Below, in pieces: positions 17,233 to 25,329 of a DNA stretch of 64,000 nt. Below the pieces are notes generated by a model. It made no database searches. It was given only the letters and a program-made list of their open reading frames with translations, and was not told where the DNA came from. Position 1 is the first letter of the stretch; every line of letters begins with the position of its first letter. Source of the DNA: Palauibacter sp022826685 (lineage in GTDB: Bacteria; Gemmatimonadota; Gemmatimonadetes; Palauibacterales; Palauibacteraceae); the NCBI RefSeq assembly GCF_965221685.1, contig NZ_OZ244907.1. One strand, 5' to 3'. The position numbers and the translations under genes were made by a program.

Positions 17233-18413
17233 ACCTCCTCCGTAGCGGATGCAAGCAGCTCGAGATAGTCTGGATGCCAGCCAACCCTTAGGTCATCGGC
17301 GAGCATCTGCAGGGATCCGGAAGACAACCAAATCTCATCTCGATTCCGGAAGAGTTGTTGATGCTCCCGCGCCCAATGGAACACTGCCTTGCCTTGTACT
17401 ACTTTGGTGTGCTCAGCCGCGTCGTCATCTAGGCTAGTCGTGCAACGAAGGAAGCGACGGTGCCAGGCGTCTTGAAGGTCTCGATCATACCGATCCGCTT
17501 CGCCGTCAAGAAGCAAGTGTTCCCGAGCCCAGCGAGAACGCTGTTCGAATGCACGGTAGTAGTCGTGAACCGTTGCTCGCACTTCAACGTCGCCCAACTG
17601 AACGAGGGCCATCTGCCGAATGAATGTCCTGTCATCGGAGGGCATTTCCGTTAAGAACGACATGTCTTCGATGGACTCATGCAGAGGAAGGTTGCGGAGC
17701 TTATAGTTCTCTCGTAGCTCTGCTATCTTGTTGTGAATCGAAGTCAACGGAATTGCCGTCGGCTGCGTGTCAGTTATCGCGCTTGCCACGCGCGCAAACC
17801 ACCACCCCTCCAACTGATCAGTGAGGTCCGGCACCTGCTCACGGGGTGCCGCGTAATGGAGCGCAGTTTCGATCTCATCGCGCACGTCGATCAGATTAGG
17901 TGCGTTGTCGAGAACCCAGATGCCAGCCAGAAGAATCTGTTGTGTAGTAGGGGTGAGGTCGAGAAAATCATTGCGTGCGTCGAGCGTGGCGTGGTTCCCG
18001 GAGGTCTCCGCCGCCGAGACGAGCAACTCCAGGGCGAGAGATTCCGTGCGAGAATCGTCTCCTTTACGCAGATATGACAAGGCTGATCCGTCAGCGACTA
18101 TATCGGTAGTGAGGAAGATTAGGCGAGTTCTGGTCGCGTTGGTGGGATCCTCAAGGAATCGATGAATCCAGACATTAAGCGTCTTCCAAAGGTCGACGCT
18201 ATAATCTGACACAGCGGCTCGGCGGGCATGATGCTTCGTCTGAATGAGCTGAACCGGACCGGCAGAATCTTCGAAGGAAACGTCGTCAAAGGTCTCAATG
18301 GCGAGTTCGAGCCCCGGATTCCGCCTAGCCTCGTCGATGCCGAGAAGGAGTGCGTAGCGAGCTTGGAAGAGATAGCCAGCCATGGAAGCGGCGGCGTTGT
18401 GGGACGGCTGCAA
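17229..18413 (-). CDS. ABC-3C effector with Cap4/DUF4297-like nuclease domain
   Basis: This 394-residue protein is the first gene of the operon. The N-terminus has a restriction-like nuclease pattern: AGYLFQARYALL (12-23), IETFDDVSF with E40 and D43/D44, then QLIQTKHH with Q58 and K60, as in the dsDNA nuclease domain of Cap4/DUF4297 proteins. The C-terminal half fits the ABC-3C C-terminal domains that couple to the ATPase. Start is a TTG at 18413, supported by GGAGGA 6-7 bases upstream; no better ATG is seen. Inferred role: DNA cleavage once the SMC-like ATPase senses foreign nucleic acid. Confidence 0.75.
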   Translation of the reverse strand: MQPSHNAAASMAGYLFQARYALLLGIDEARRNPGLELAIETFDDVSFEDSAGPVQLIQTKHHARRAAVSDYSVDLWKTLNVWIHRFLEDPTNATRTRLIFLTTDIVADGSALSYLRKGDDSRTESLALELLVSAAETSGNHATLDARNDFLDLTPTTQQILLAGIWVLDNAPNLIDVRDEIETALHYAAPREQVPDLTDQLEGWWFARVASAITDTQPTAIPLTSIHNKIAELRENYKLRNLPLHESIEDMSFLTEMPSDDRTFIRQMALVQLGDVEVRATVHDYYRAFEQRSRWAREHLLLDGEADRYDRDLQDAWHRRFLRCTTSLDDDAAEHTKVVQGKAVFHWAREHQQLFRNRDEIWLSSGSLQMLADDLRVGWHPDYLELLASATEEV

Positions 18414-18807
18414 CGCGTTCCTCCGGGTCGGAACTAGGTTGTCCGGTTCGCGGCGAATCTAACGGTTGTGTTGTGCGCGCGACAATCGGAGAGGCCCTTC
18501 CAACAGCCAACAGCAGTCGGTGGTTGGAGGCCGGCGGCGTAGGCCCAGCAGCGCTCCCCCGGCGTGCCGCACGACCGCCCCATTTCCGATCCCGGCCAAG
18601 GCACCCTGCGTAGAAGCACGTGGAAGTACATGCACGGGGGGGCTCTCCGCCCTTCGAGCGCCTGCCAACAGTACCTTCTGAGGCCGAACCATGCCGGGAG
18701 ACCCGTGTCGCCATCGCCTACGTTTCCCGTGTCCGGCTGTCACTTCCTATTTCACCGGACAGGACCGAGTCTCATTCGGCAAGACAGCACGATGGTACGC
18801 ATAGACC
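18414..18807. other. Divergent intergenic region between the ABC-3C operon and the restriction locus
   Basis: About 390 bp without a convincing gene; short reading frames here lack recognisable protein features. It must hold the leftward promoter of the three-gene ABC system and the rightward promoter of the controller gene. I looked for a controller-protein C-box (paired GACT/AGTC) and found only weak candidates, such as GGACTC near 18810 and GAGTCTC near 18767, so no operator is asserted. Confidence 0.5.
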
Positions 18808-19113
18808 GTGGACTCAACGTCCCCAACACGGGACGATGGCTCCGCCCGAAAACCTGTGTACATCGGAACCCTGCGAACGATCTTGAACGACCTCTTGTTG
18901 GTAGCCTTCGGCGAAGCGCTTCGCGCGAAGCGGAAGGAACGTGGCCTCTCGCAGGAGGAACTCGCCGCCCGAGCGTCGCTCGACCGAAGCTACGTCGGCG
19001 GCGTCGAACGGGGTGAGCGCAACATTTCCCTGATCAACCTGAACAAACTGGCGCGGGCCCTGGACCTTACGCTGGCGGAGCTGCTCGCGGATCTCCGGAG
19101 GACAAGCCGATGA
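18808..19113 (+). CDS. Restriction-modification controller (C) protein, XRE HTH
   Basis: This 101-residue DNA-binding protein has a helix-turn-helix over about residues 33-90 (LRAKRKERGLSQEELAARAS, then YVGGVERGERNISL). That is the classic C-protein arrangement, which times endonuclease expression after the methyltransferase. The GTG at 18808 is the longest start; GTG at 18856 (85 residues) or TTG further in are equally possible, because no clear ribosome site is present. It overlaps the endonuclease start by 4 bp (ATGA). This matches the BamHI locus order, in which the controller directly precedes the endonuclease. Confidence 0.85.
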   Translation: MDSTSPTRDDGSARKPVYIGTLRTILNDLLLVAFGEALRAKRKERGLSQEELAARASLDRSYVGGVERGERNISLINLNKLARALDLTLAELLADLRRTSR

Positions 19114-19721
19114 AGATCGTCGGGAAACATGACATCATTTCAGCAGGTGAGTTCGCGAAATCGGACACCTGGGCACAGGCGTGCCGCGAGGTTGATGCCG
19201 CGATTCAGGCCACGGATTGGCCGCACGGAACCGGAGAGTTTCTGATCTACCCGGAGAGCGGAAAGAAGCGTGGTGAGGGGAACGGCGTCGTCCCGATCAA
19301 GAAACCATGTCTTGAGTACTTGAACGCACGCTGCTGGAACCTCGAGTCGTTTCCCGATATGGAGGACGCGCCCATCAGGACAGGGGATCTGGATGCGCTG
19401 AAGCAAACATCGGCTGGCTGGATCGGCTTCGAATGGGAGACGGGCAACGTCTCATCCAGCCACCGCGCGATAAACAAGCTCCTTCTCACGTTCCTCAAGG
19501 GAGGGCTCGTTGGTGGATTCCTCGCAGTGCCGAGCAACGCGCTCAAGCCGTACCTGACCGACCGCATCGGCAATATCGGTGAGCTGGAGCCGTACTTCCC
19601 GCTCTGGAGCGCGGTACCGGTAACGAACGCCGCGTTGCGGATCGTGGTCGTCGAGCACGACGGAGTGAGCAAAGCGGTGCCACGTATTCCAAAGGGGAGC
19701 GACGGCCGAGCCCTCGGGTGA
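19110..19721 (+). CDS. Type II restriction endonuclease, BamHI family (predicted GGATCC)
   Basis: This 203-residue protein aligns along its length with BamHI (213 residues). Shared blocks are NGVVPIK, FEWETGNVSSSHR followed by NKLLL, YLTDR, ELEPYF and PKGSDG. By alignment from memory of BamHI, the catalytic residues E77, D94, E111 and E113 correspond to E79, D95, E108 and E110. The base-contacting N116, S118, R122, D154 and R155 correspond to N113, S115, R119, D151 and R152. All are kept, so an active enzyme cutting GGATCC is predicted. It is translationally coupled to the controller and convergent with the methyltransferase 11 bp away. Confidence 0.92.
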   Translation: MKIVGKHDIISAGEFAKSDTWAQACREVDAAIQATDWPHGTGEFLIYPESGKKRGEGNGVVPIKKPCLEYLNARCWNLESFPDMEDAPIRTGDLDALKQTSAGWIGFEWETGNVSSSHRAINKLLLTFLKGGLVGGFLAVPSNALKPYLTDRIGNIGELEPYFPLWSAVPVTNAALRIVVVEHDGVSKAVPRIPKGSDGRALG

Positions 19722-19732
19722 GGCGGACAGGT

Positions 19733-20614
19733 TCAGTCCGCGTGGACGTAGTCCGGGAACCGGTGGGGAGCCAGATCGTCCCGCTCCAGCCGCTCGACGA
19801 TCACATCGCAACTCTCGATCTCGGTGCCGATCCAGTACCTCCGAGTACGCTCACAAACGTCGTACGTCGTACCGGCCCCGCCGAACGGGTCCACCACGAG
19901 ATCCCCCGGCTCCGTGCTGAGTTCGATGGCCCTCCGTACCAGCTTCGTTGACAGCTGGTTCGCCTTCCGCCGCGGAGACTTGAACTTCCAATGTCGAACC
20001 GGTGGTACGTCCGTCCATACGTCCGTGAGGTTGACACCCTTGGGGTTCATCTTGTCCCGGTGGCCTCCGTAGTCCTTGATTTCGCGGTCGCAGTGGCGGC
20101 ACCGCTCGATCGGAGTTCGGATTTTCCGGAAGGTCTTCGGCTTGCCCTTGGTCAGGTAGAGCAGGCTGTAGTGCGCGGGATACAAGCGTCCGGGGATCGG
20201 AAGGCTGGCCTTGATGCTCACGGCAATCGCGTGTCGAAACAGGAGACCCTTGTCCCACATCAGGTAGGAGCCGAGAATCATGTTCCACTTCGGGAGATTG
20301 TAGACGAACAAGCTCCCGCCGGGCTTCAGAATTCGGACGCACTCGTCGAGCCAGCGCTGGCACCACGCCACGTACTCCCTGCTCGGAAGATCGTCGTTCA
20401 CCCGGTCGCCGTACCGCTTGCCCAGGTTGAACGGCGGGTCGGCGAACACGGTATCAACCACGCCGTCCTGCACGAGCGGCAGCAGGTCGAGGCAGTCAGC
20501 CTCGAAGAGCTGCCCGAACTCCGTGGCGATCGCGGGGCCGGGGACTTGGGCTCCGGGGCTGAAGACGCCCTCGGCAGCCCACGCTCCAGCGAACTCAAGC
20601 TTGTATTGCCTCAT
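19733..20614 (-). CDS. DNA methyltransferase of the BamHI-like system (beta class)
   Basis: This 293-residue SAM-dependent methyltransferase has motif IV DPPF (59-62) before the SAM-binding DPFGGAGTT (242-250), the beta-class order. A CRHC pair (172-175) lies between them, with possible partner residues nearby. It should protect GGATCC from the adjacent endonuclease. BamHI methylation is N4-cytosine, while DPPF is more common in N6-adenine enzymes, so the target base is uncertain. It is convergent with the endonuclease. The ATG at 20614 has GGTGGAGG only 2-3 bases upstream, an unusually tight spacing. Confidence 0.85.
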   Translation of the reverse strand: MRQYKLEFAGAWAAEGVFSPGAQVPGPAIATEFGQLFEADCLDLLPLVQDGVVDTVFADPPFNLGKRYGDRVNDDLPSREYVAWCQRWLDECVRILKPGGSLFVYNLPKWNMILGSYLMWDKGLLFRHAIAVSIKASLPIPGRLYPAHYSLLYLTKGKPKTFRKIRTPIERCRHCDREIKDYGGHRDKMNPKGVNLTDVWTDVPPVRHWKFKSPRRKANQLSTKLVRRAIELSTEPGDLVVDPFGGAGTTYDVCERTRRYWIGTEIESCDVIVERLERDDLAPHRFPDYVHAD

Positions 20615-20843
20615 CCTCCACCGATGAAAAAGGTTCGTTTGGCGAAGCGTCGGTTACACCAAGTATGGTACGCAAAATCATCATCGTATCAAGTGCGGAA
20701 CCGGCATGGCGATTCGGGTCCGGAACCGGTGCGTCCCGCTCCTTGCAGCCTCCTTGCTGTTAGGCACTGGCCGCACACCCGTCGGTATCGGGCCTGGCCT
20801 CAGTCGCGAGGGGAACACTATGCCTCCGAGCTGATCGGAATCC

Positions 20844-21563
20844 TCATCTGGCACCACCCACGGTGCGATTCTGGATCAAGATCAGTTCGTCGGCGCCTGC
20901 TGCCCCCAGCGCGAGGAGTTCGTCGAGTTCATCGCGCGTGAAGGGCGCGCCCTCCGCCGTCCCCTGCACTTCGACCAGGCGTCCGTCCTCGAGGTAGACG
21001 AAGTTGGCGTCGACGTCGGCCGCGGCGTCCTCCACGTACTCCAGGTCGAGCCTCGCCTCGCCGTCCACCATGCCGGCGCTGATCGCGGCGACCCACTGGC
21101 GGAGCGGGCTGGCCTCGAGCACACCGTCCGACACCAGGCCCTGGAAAGCCATCTCGAGCGCCACGCACGCCCCCGTGATCGAGGCCGTGCGCGTGCCGCC
21201 GTCGGCGACGAGGACGTCGCAGTCCACCGTCACGGTCCGTTCGCCGAGCGCCGAGAGGTCGACCGCCGCCCGCAGCGAGCGGCCGATGAGGCGCTGGATC
21301 TCCTGGGTGCGGCCTCTCGCGCCGCGACGCTCCCGCCGGGTGCGCTCGGCCGTGGCCCGGGGCAGCATGGCGTACTCGCCGGTCACCCAGCCGCCGCGCC
21401 CCTCGCGCCATGGCGGGACGCTCTCCTCGACGGAGGCCGTGCAAAGCACGCGCGTCATCCCCATCGTGATTGTGCACGATCCCTCGGCGAAGGGGGCCGT
21501 TCCCGTCTCCAGGGTCGTGGGTCGCAGGGCGTCCAGCGCCCGGCCGTGTGGACGTGCCGGCAT
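20844..21563 (-). CDS. rph: Ribonuclease PH
   Basis: This is a 239-residue phosphorolytic 3' exoribonuclease that trims tRNA precursors. Family hallmarks are CTASVEESVPPW near the N-terminus, GWVTGEYAMLPRAT, a TQEIQRLIGRSLRA helix, VTVDCDVLVADGGTRTASI and VEVQGTAEGAPF. Length is normal and the Arg residues of the phosphate site (the RRERRGARGR region) are present. GC returns to the genome norm here, so rph marks the right border of the defence island. The 230 bp upstream of the island methyltransferase (20615-20843) hold no gene that I can see. Confidence 0.95.
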   Translation of the reverse strand: MPARPHGRALDALRPTTLETGTAPFAEGSCTITMGMTRVLCTASVEESVPPWREGRGGWVTGEYAMLPRATAERTRRERRGARGRTQEIQRLIGRSLRAAVDLSALGERTVTVDCDVLVADGGTRTASITGACVALEMAFQGLVSDGVLEASPLRQWVAAISAGMVDGEARLDLEYVEDAAADVDANFVYLEDGRLVEVQGTAEGAPFTRDELDELLALGAAGADELILIQNRTVGGAR

Positions 21564-21601
21564 GGGGCAGCCTCGGTCAAAAGGTGAAAAGGGAAGAGTC
21601 G

Positions 21602-23278
21602 ATGAACGTCGAGCGCGTTGAGAGTATGCCGGCCGCGACCCCGCTGCGATGGCGGATCCCCGCCGCGTGTCTCCTGCTGGCGGGCGTGACGGCGGCCTGC
21701 GCGCCGGGCGACGCCCCGGAGACGGAAGCGGAGATCGTCCCGACGAGCGTTCTGTTCACCGGGGCGACGGTGATCGACGGGTCGGGGGAGCCGTCGTTCG
21801 CGGCCGACGTGGCCGTGGAGGGCGACCGGATCACCTTCGTCGGCGACGCCGGGGAGAGCGACTCGGCGCCCGCCACGCGGGACACGATCGCGCTCGAGGG
21901 TCTACTGCTCACGCCCGGCTTCATCGACATGCACAGCCACATCAGCGTCGTCAGCGTGGGCGAGGCGTACGGGCTCCCCGCGGTCGAGTTCCTCACGCAG
22001 GGGATCACGACGGGCGTGATCGGGGTCGACGGTTCGAGCAGCACGGACCTCGCCGCGCTCTACGCGGACCTCGAGGCGTCCGGCGTCGGGAAGAACCTCA
22101 TCTCCTATATCGGACATGGCTCCGTCCGGGGGACGGTCATGGGCATGGACGACCGCGCACCGACCGCGGCGGAACTCGACGAGATGAGGGTGCTCGTCCG
22201 AAAGGGGATGGAGGACGGCGCCTTCGGGCTCTCCACCGGACTCTTCTATACGCCCGGCTACTACGCGGAGGCCGACGAGGTCATCGAGCTCGGCCGGGTG
22301 GCGGCGGAGTATCTCATCGGCGGCGAGCACGCCCCGGTCTACGACACCCACGACCGGGATCTCGGGGCGGCCTATCAGGGCATCGGCTACCACAACTCGA
22401 TCCGCGAGGCGATCCACATCGGCGCGGAATCCGGGCTCCGCACGATTTTCAGCCACTTCAACGCGCAGGGGGCCGCGCTCTACGGGCGGGCCGCGGAGGG
22501 CGCGGCGATCATCGACTCGGCGCGCGCCGAGGGCCTTGAGGTGGCGGGCGCACAGCACGTCTACACGTCCACGATGTCGAGCCTGCGCGCCTACACGATC
22601 CCGCGCTGGGCGCAGGCCGGCGGTCCGGAGCAGATGGTGCGCCGCTTCGCCAACCCGGATACGGCCCGGATCCTCGACGTGCAGACGATGGAGATGCTCG
22701 AGATCCGCGGCGGGGCGGAGAAGATCGTGTTCGCCGACGCGAGGCCCGAGTTCAACGGCAAGACGCTGGCCGACGTGGCGGCCGAGCGCGGGCTGCCCGT
22801 CCCGGAGGCCGTGCGCGAGATCATGTCCGAGTCGAACCCGTGGGTGATGAACCGCGATCTCTACGACGTCGAGAACACGCGCTATCTCGCCACGATGCCG
22901 TGGATGATGACGTGCACCGACGGTGCGACGCCCGCCCCGGGGGCCGAGATCGTGCACCCCCGCGTGTACGGGACCTTCCCGAAGAAGATCAAGGACTTCG
23001 TGGACCGGGATGGCGCGATCGGGCTGTCGTTCGCGATCCGGGGCATGTCGGGCCTCGCCGCGGACTTCCTGCGTCTCGAGGACCGCGGTTACATCCGGGA
23101 GGGGATGGTCGCCGACGTCGCGGTCATCGACCTCGACCGGTTCACGGACCGCGCGACGTACGACGACCCGCACCAGTTGTCCGAAGGCGTCGTACACGTG
23201 CTCGTGAACGGCCGCTTCGCGATCCGCGACGACGAAGTGACCGGCGAACTCGCCGGCCGCCCCCTGCGCCGACCCTGA
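21602..23278 (+). CDS. N-acyl-D-amino-acid deacylase (D-aminoacylase) family lipoprotein
   Basis: This 558-residue amidohydrolase has a lipoprotein signal (LLLAGVTAAC, Cys about 33). The metal-site motif DMHSH holds H111 and H113; STGLFYTPG and the FSHFNAQG region place it with D-aminoacylases and related hydantoinase-like enzymes. The C-terminus has GYIREGMVADVAVIDLD, typical of the composite beta domain. These enzymes deacylate N-acyl-D-amino acids, possibly from peptidoglycan or non-ribosomal peptides. GGGAAG lies upstream of the ATG at 21602. It is followed after 50 bp by a peptide-active hydrolase, suggesting an operon. Confidence 0.85.
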   Translation: MNVERVESMPAATPLRWRIPAACLLLAGVTAACAPGDAPETEAEIVPTSVLFTGATVIDGSGEPSFAADVAVEGDRITFVGDAGESDSAPATRDTIALEGLLLTPGFIDMHSHISVVSVGEAYGLPAVEFLTQGITTGVIGVDGSSSTDLAALYADLEASGVGKNLISYIGHGSVRGTVMGMDDRAPTAAELDEMRVLVRKGMEDGAFGLSTGLFYTPGYYAEADEVIELGRVAAEYLIGGEHAPVYDTHDRDLGAAYQGIGYHNSIREAIHIGAESGLRTIFSHFNAQGAALYGRAAEGAAIIDSARAEGLEVAGAQHVYTSTMSSLRAYTIPRWAQAGGPEQMVRRFANPDTARILDVQTMEMLEIRGGAEKIVFADARPEFNGKTLADVAAERGLPVPEAVREIMSESNPWVMNRDLYDVENTRYLATMPWMMTCTDGATPAPGAEIVHPRVYGTFPKKIKDFVDRDGAIGLSFAIRGMSGLAADFLRLEDRGYIREGMVADVAVIDLDRFTDRATYDDPHQLSEGVVHVLVNGRFAIRDDEVTGELAGRPLRRP

Positions 23279-23328
23279 CGGTCACGGAAGATCCGCGGCC
23301 ACGTATCGACACATCAGGAGCCAACCCC

Positions 23329-25221
23329 ATGATTCCGTCGCGCCCAGCAGCGCCCGCAGCGGCCCTTCTCGCGTTCGCCCTCATTCCGGCGGCGTCCGCC
23401 GCCCAGACGGGGATCGTCATCGAGGACGGGCAGACGCAGATCGTCCCCGCCTTCGCGGATTCGTCCACGTGGATCCGCCACGATCTCTGGGTCGAAACGG
23501 AGTTCGACTCCGACGGCGATGGCCGCCCGGACCGCGTCCACCTGGATGTGACCCGTCCGGCGCAGACCGACAGCGAGGGGCTCGAGGTCCCGGTCATCTA
23601 CGAGACGAGCCCCTACTACTCGGGCGTCGCCGGCATAGACTTCGCGCACTTCTGGGACCTGCGCCAGGAGGTGGGCGGCGAGCCGCCACCGCGCGATCCC
23701 TTCCCGCCCACGATCCGTCACATCCCGAGCCAGCCGCGGATCTCGAATTCACACGTGGCGACCTGGGTGCCCCGGGGGTTCGCGGTCGTGCACTCGCAGT
23801 CGCCCGGGACGGGCCAGTCGCAGGGGTGTCCGACCGTGGGCGGCGCGAACGAGTCGCTGGCGCCCAAGGCGGTCATCGACTGGCTCAACGGCCGGGCCCG
23901 CGGCTTCACGAGCGTGGACGGAGACGAGGAAGTCGAGGCCTGGTGGGCGACGGGGAAGGTCGGAATGACGGGCACCTCCTACAACGGGACGCTGCCCCTC
24001 GCGGCCGCGACGACCGGGGTCGAGGGCCTCGAGGCGATCATTCCTGTCGCGCCCAACACCTCCTACTACCACTACTACCGCTCCAACGGGCTCGTGAGGG
24101 CGCCGGGCGGATACCCAGGCGAGGACATCGACGTCCTCTTCGACTTCATCTTCAGCGGATTCCCCGAGGTCCGCGACTACTGCCTCGCCAACGTCCGCGA
24201 CGAGATGACGGCGCAGCTGGACCGGGTGACCGGCGACTACAGCGATTTCTGGGCCGGGCGGGACTACCTGAACCACATCGACGCCGTGCGCGCCGCCACC
24301 CTCATGAGCCACGGTTTCAATGACTGGAACGTCATGCCCGAGCACAGCTACCGCATCTCGATGGCGCTGCGGGAGCGGGGCGTGCCGCTGCAGATCTTCT
24401 ATCATCAGGGCGGGCACGGGGGCCCGCCGCCCCTCGAACTCATGAACCGGTGGTTCACCCGCTACGTCGTCGGCGTGGAGAACGGCGTCGAGGACGACCC
24501 GGCGGCATGGATCGTGCGAGAGGGAGACGACCCGCGGGAGCCCACGCCCTATCCGAGTTATCCGCACCCCGAGGCCGAAGGCGTGGCGCTTCATCCGGGA
24601 GGCGACGGCCACTGGACGGGCACCCTCTCCCCGGACGCCTCCGGGGGCGGCGACGCATCGGGGGCTGCCCCCGGCGCGGGGGCGGGAACCGGAACGATCA
24701 TCGACAACTTCGCCTTCGCGGGCGACGGACTCGCCGCCACGGAGTGGTCGAACCACCGCCTCCTCTACGCGACCCCCGAACTGCGCGAGGACGTCCATCT
24801 CTCGGGCGTCGCCACCGTCCGTGTGCGGGTGTCGGCGGACGCGCCCGCGGCCAACCTGTCCGTGTGGCTGGTGTCGCTGCCCTGGACCGGGGGCGGGGAG
24901 ATCAACGACAACCTCATCACGAAGGGCTGGGCCGATCCGTCCAACGCGCGCGCCGAGGACGTCGCGTCGCCCCGCACCGGCACGCCGCTCACGCCGGGAG
25001 AGTTCGTCGAGATGGAGTTCGCCCTGCAGCCCGACGACCAGGTGATCCCCGCCGGGGCCCGCATGGGCCTGATGATCTTCTCCAGCGACCAATCGTTCAC
25101 GCTACACCCCGACCCCGGCACGGCCCTGACCGTCGACCTCGGCGCCACGAGCATCTCGCTGCCCGTCGTAGGAGGGACCGCAGCCCTGCGGCGTGCCCTG
25201 GGAGTACCCGCCTCCCAGTAG
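23329..25221 (+). CDS. CocE/NonD-type hydrolase (X-Pro dipeptidyl-peptidase family), secreted
   Basis: This 630-residue protein has a signal peptide (ending SAAQ), an S15-type alpha/beta hydrolase domain and a C-terminal jelly-roll PepX-C domain (about 440-610). The triad is complete: S217 in GTSYNG, D332 in GFNDWN, H363 in QGGHGG. A Gly/Ala-rich linker (about residues 430-450) sits between domains. It hydrolyses X-Pro peptides or acyl esters. CAGGAGCC lies 7-12 bases before the ATG. It is co-directional with the D-aminoacylase gene and was probably co-transcribed. Confidence 0.87.
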   Translation: MIPSRPAAPAAALLAFALIPAASAAQTGIVIEDGQTQIVPAFADSSTWIRHDLWVETEFDSDGDGRPDRVHLDVTRPAQTDSEGLEVPVIYETSPYYSGVAGIDFAHFWDLRQEVGGEPPPRDPFPPTIRHIPSQPRISNSHVATWVPRGFAVVHSQSPGTGQSQGCPTVGGANESLAPKAVIDWLNGRARGFTSVDGDEEVEAWWATGKVGMTGTSYNGTLPLAAATTGVEGLEAIIPVAPNTSYYHYYRSNGLVRAPGGYPGEDIDVLFDFIFSGFPEVRDYCLANVRDEMTAQLDRVTGDYSDFWAGRDYLNHIDAVRAATLMSHGFNDWNVMPEHSYRISMALRERGVPLQIFYHQGGHGGPPPLELMNRWFTRYVVGVENGVEDDPAAWIVREGDDPREPTPYPSYPHPEAEGVALHPGGDGHWTGTLSPDASGGGDASGAAPGAGAGTGTIIDNFAFAGDGLAATEWSNHRLLYATPELREDVHLSGVATVRVRVSADAPAANLSVWLVSLPWTGGGEINDNLITKGWADPSNARAEDVASPRTGTPLTPGEFVEMEFALQPDDQVIPAGARMGLMIFSSDQSFTLHPDPGTALTVDLGATSISLPVVGGTAALRRALGVPASQ

Positions 25222-25329
25222 CGCCCGGCGGATGCAACCCCGGGGCCACCCATCAGCATCTACCGAGGTGAGGCCGTTGCCTGCGGGCACGGTTCGTGAA
25301 CGCCGAGGAACCAAACCGGGGTGGAATCC

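Noticed and set aside
18760..18860. Controller-protein C-box before the BamHI-like locus
   Set aside because: Only isolated GACT/AGTC-like words are present, not a properly spaced pair of repeats, so no operator is claimed.
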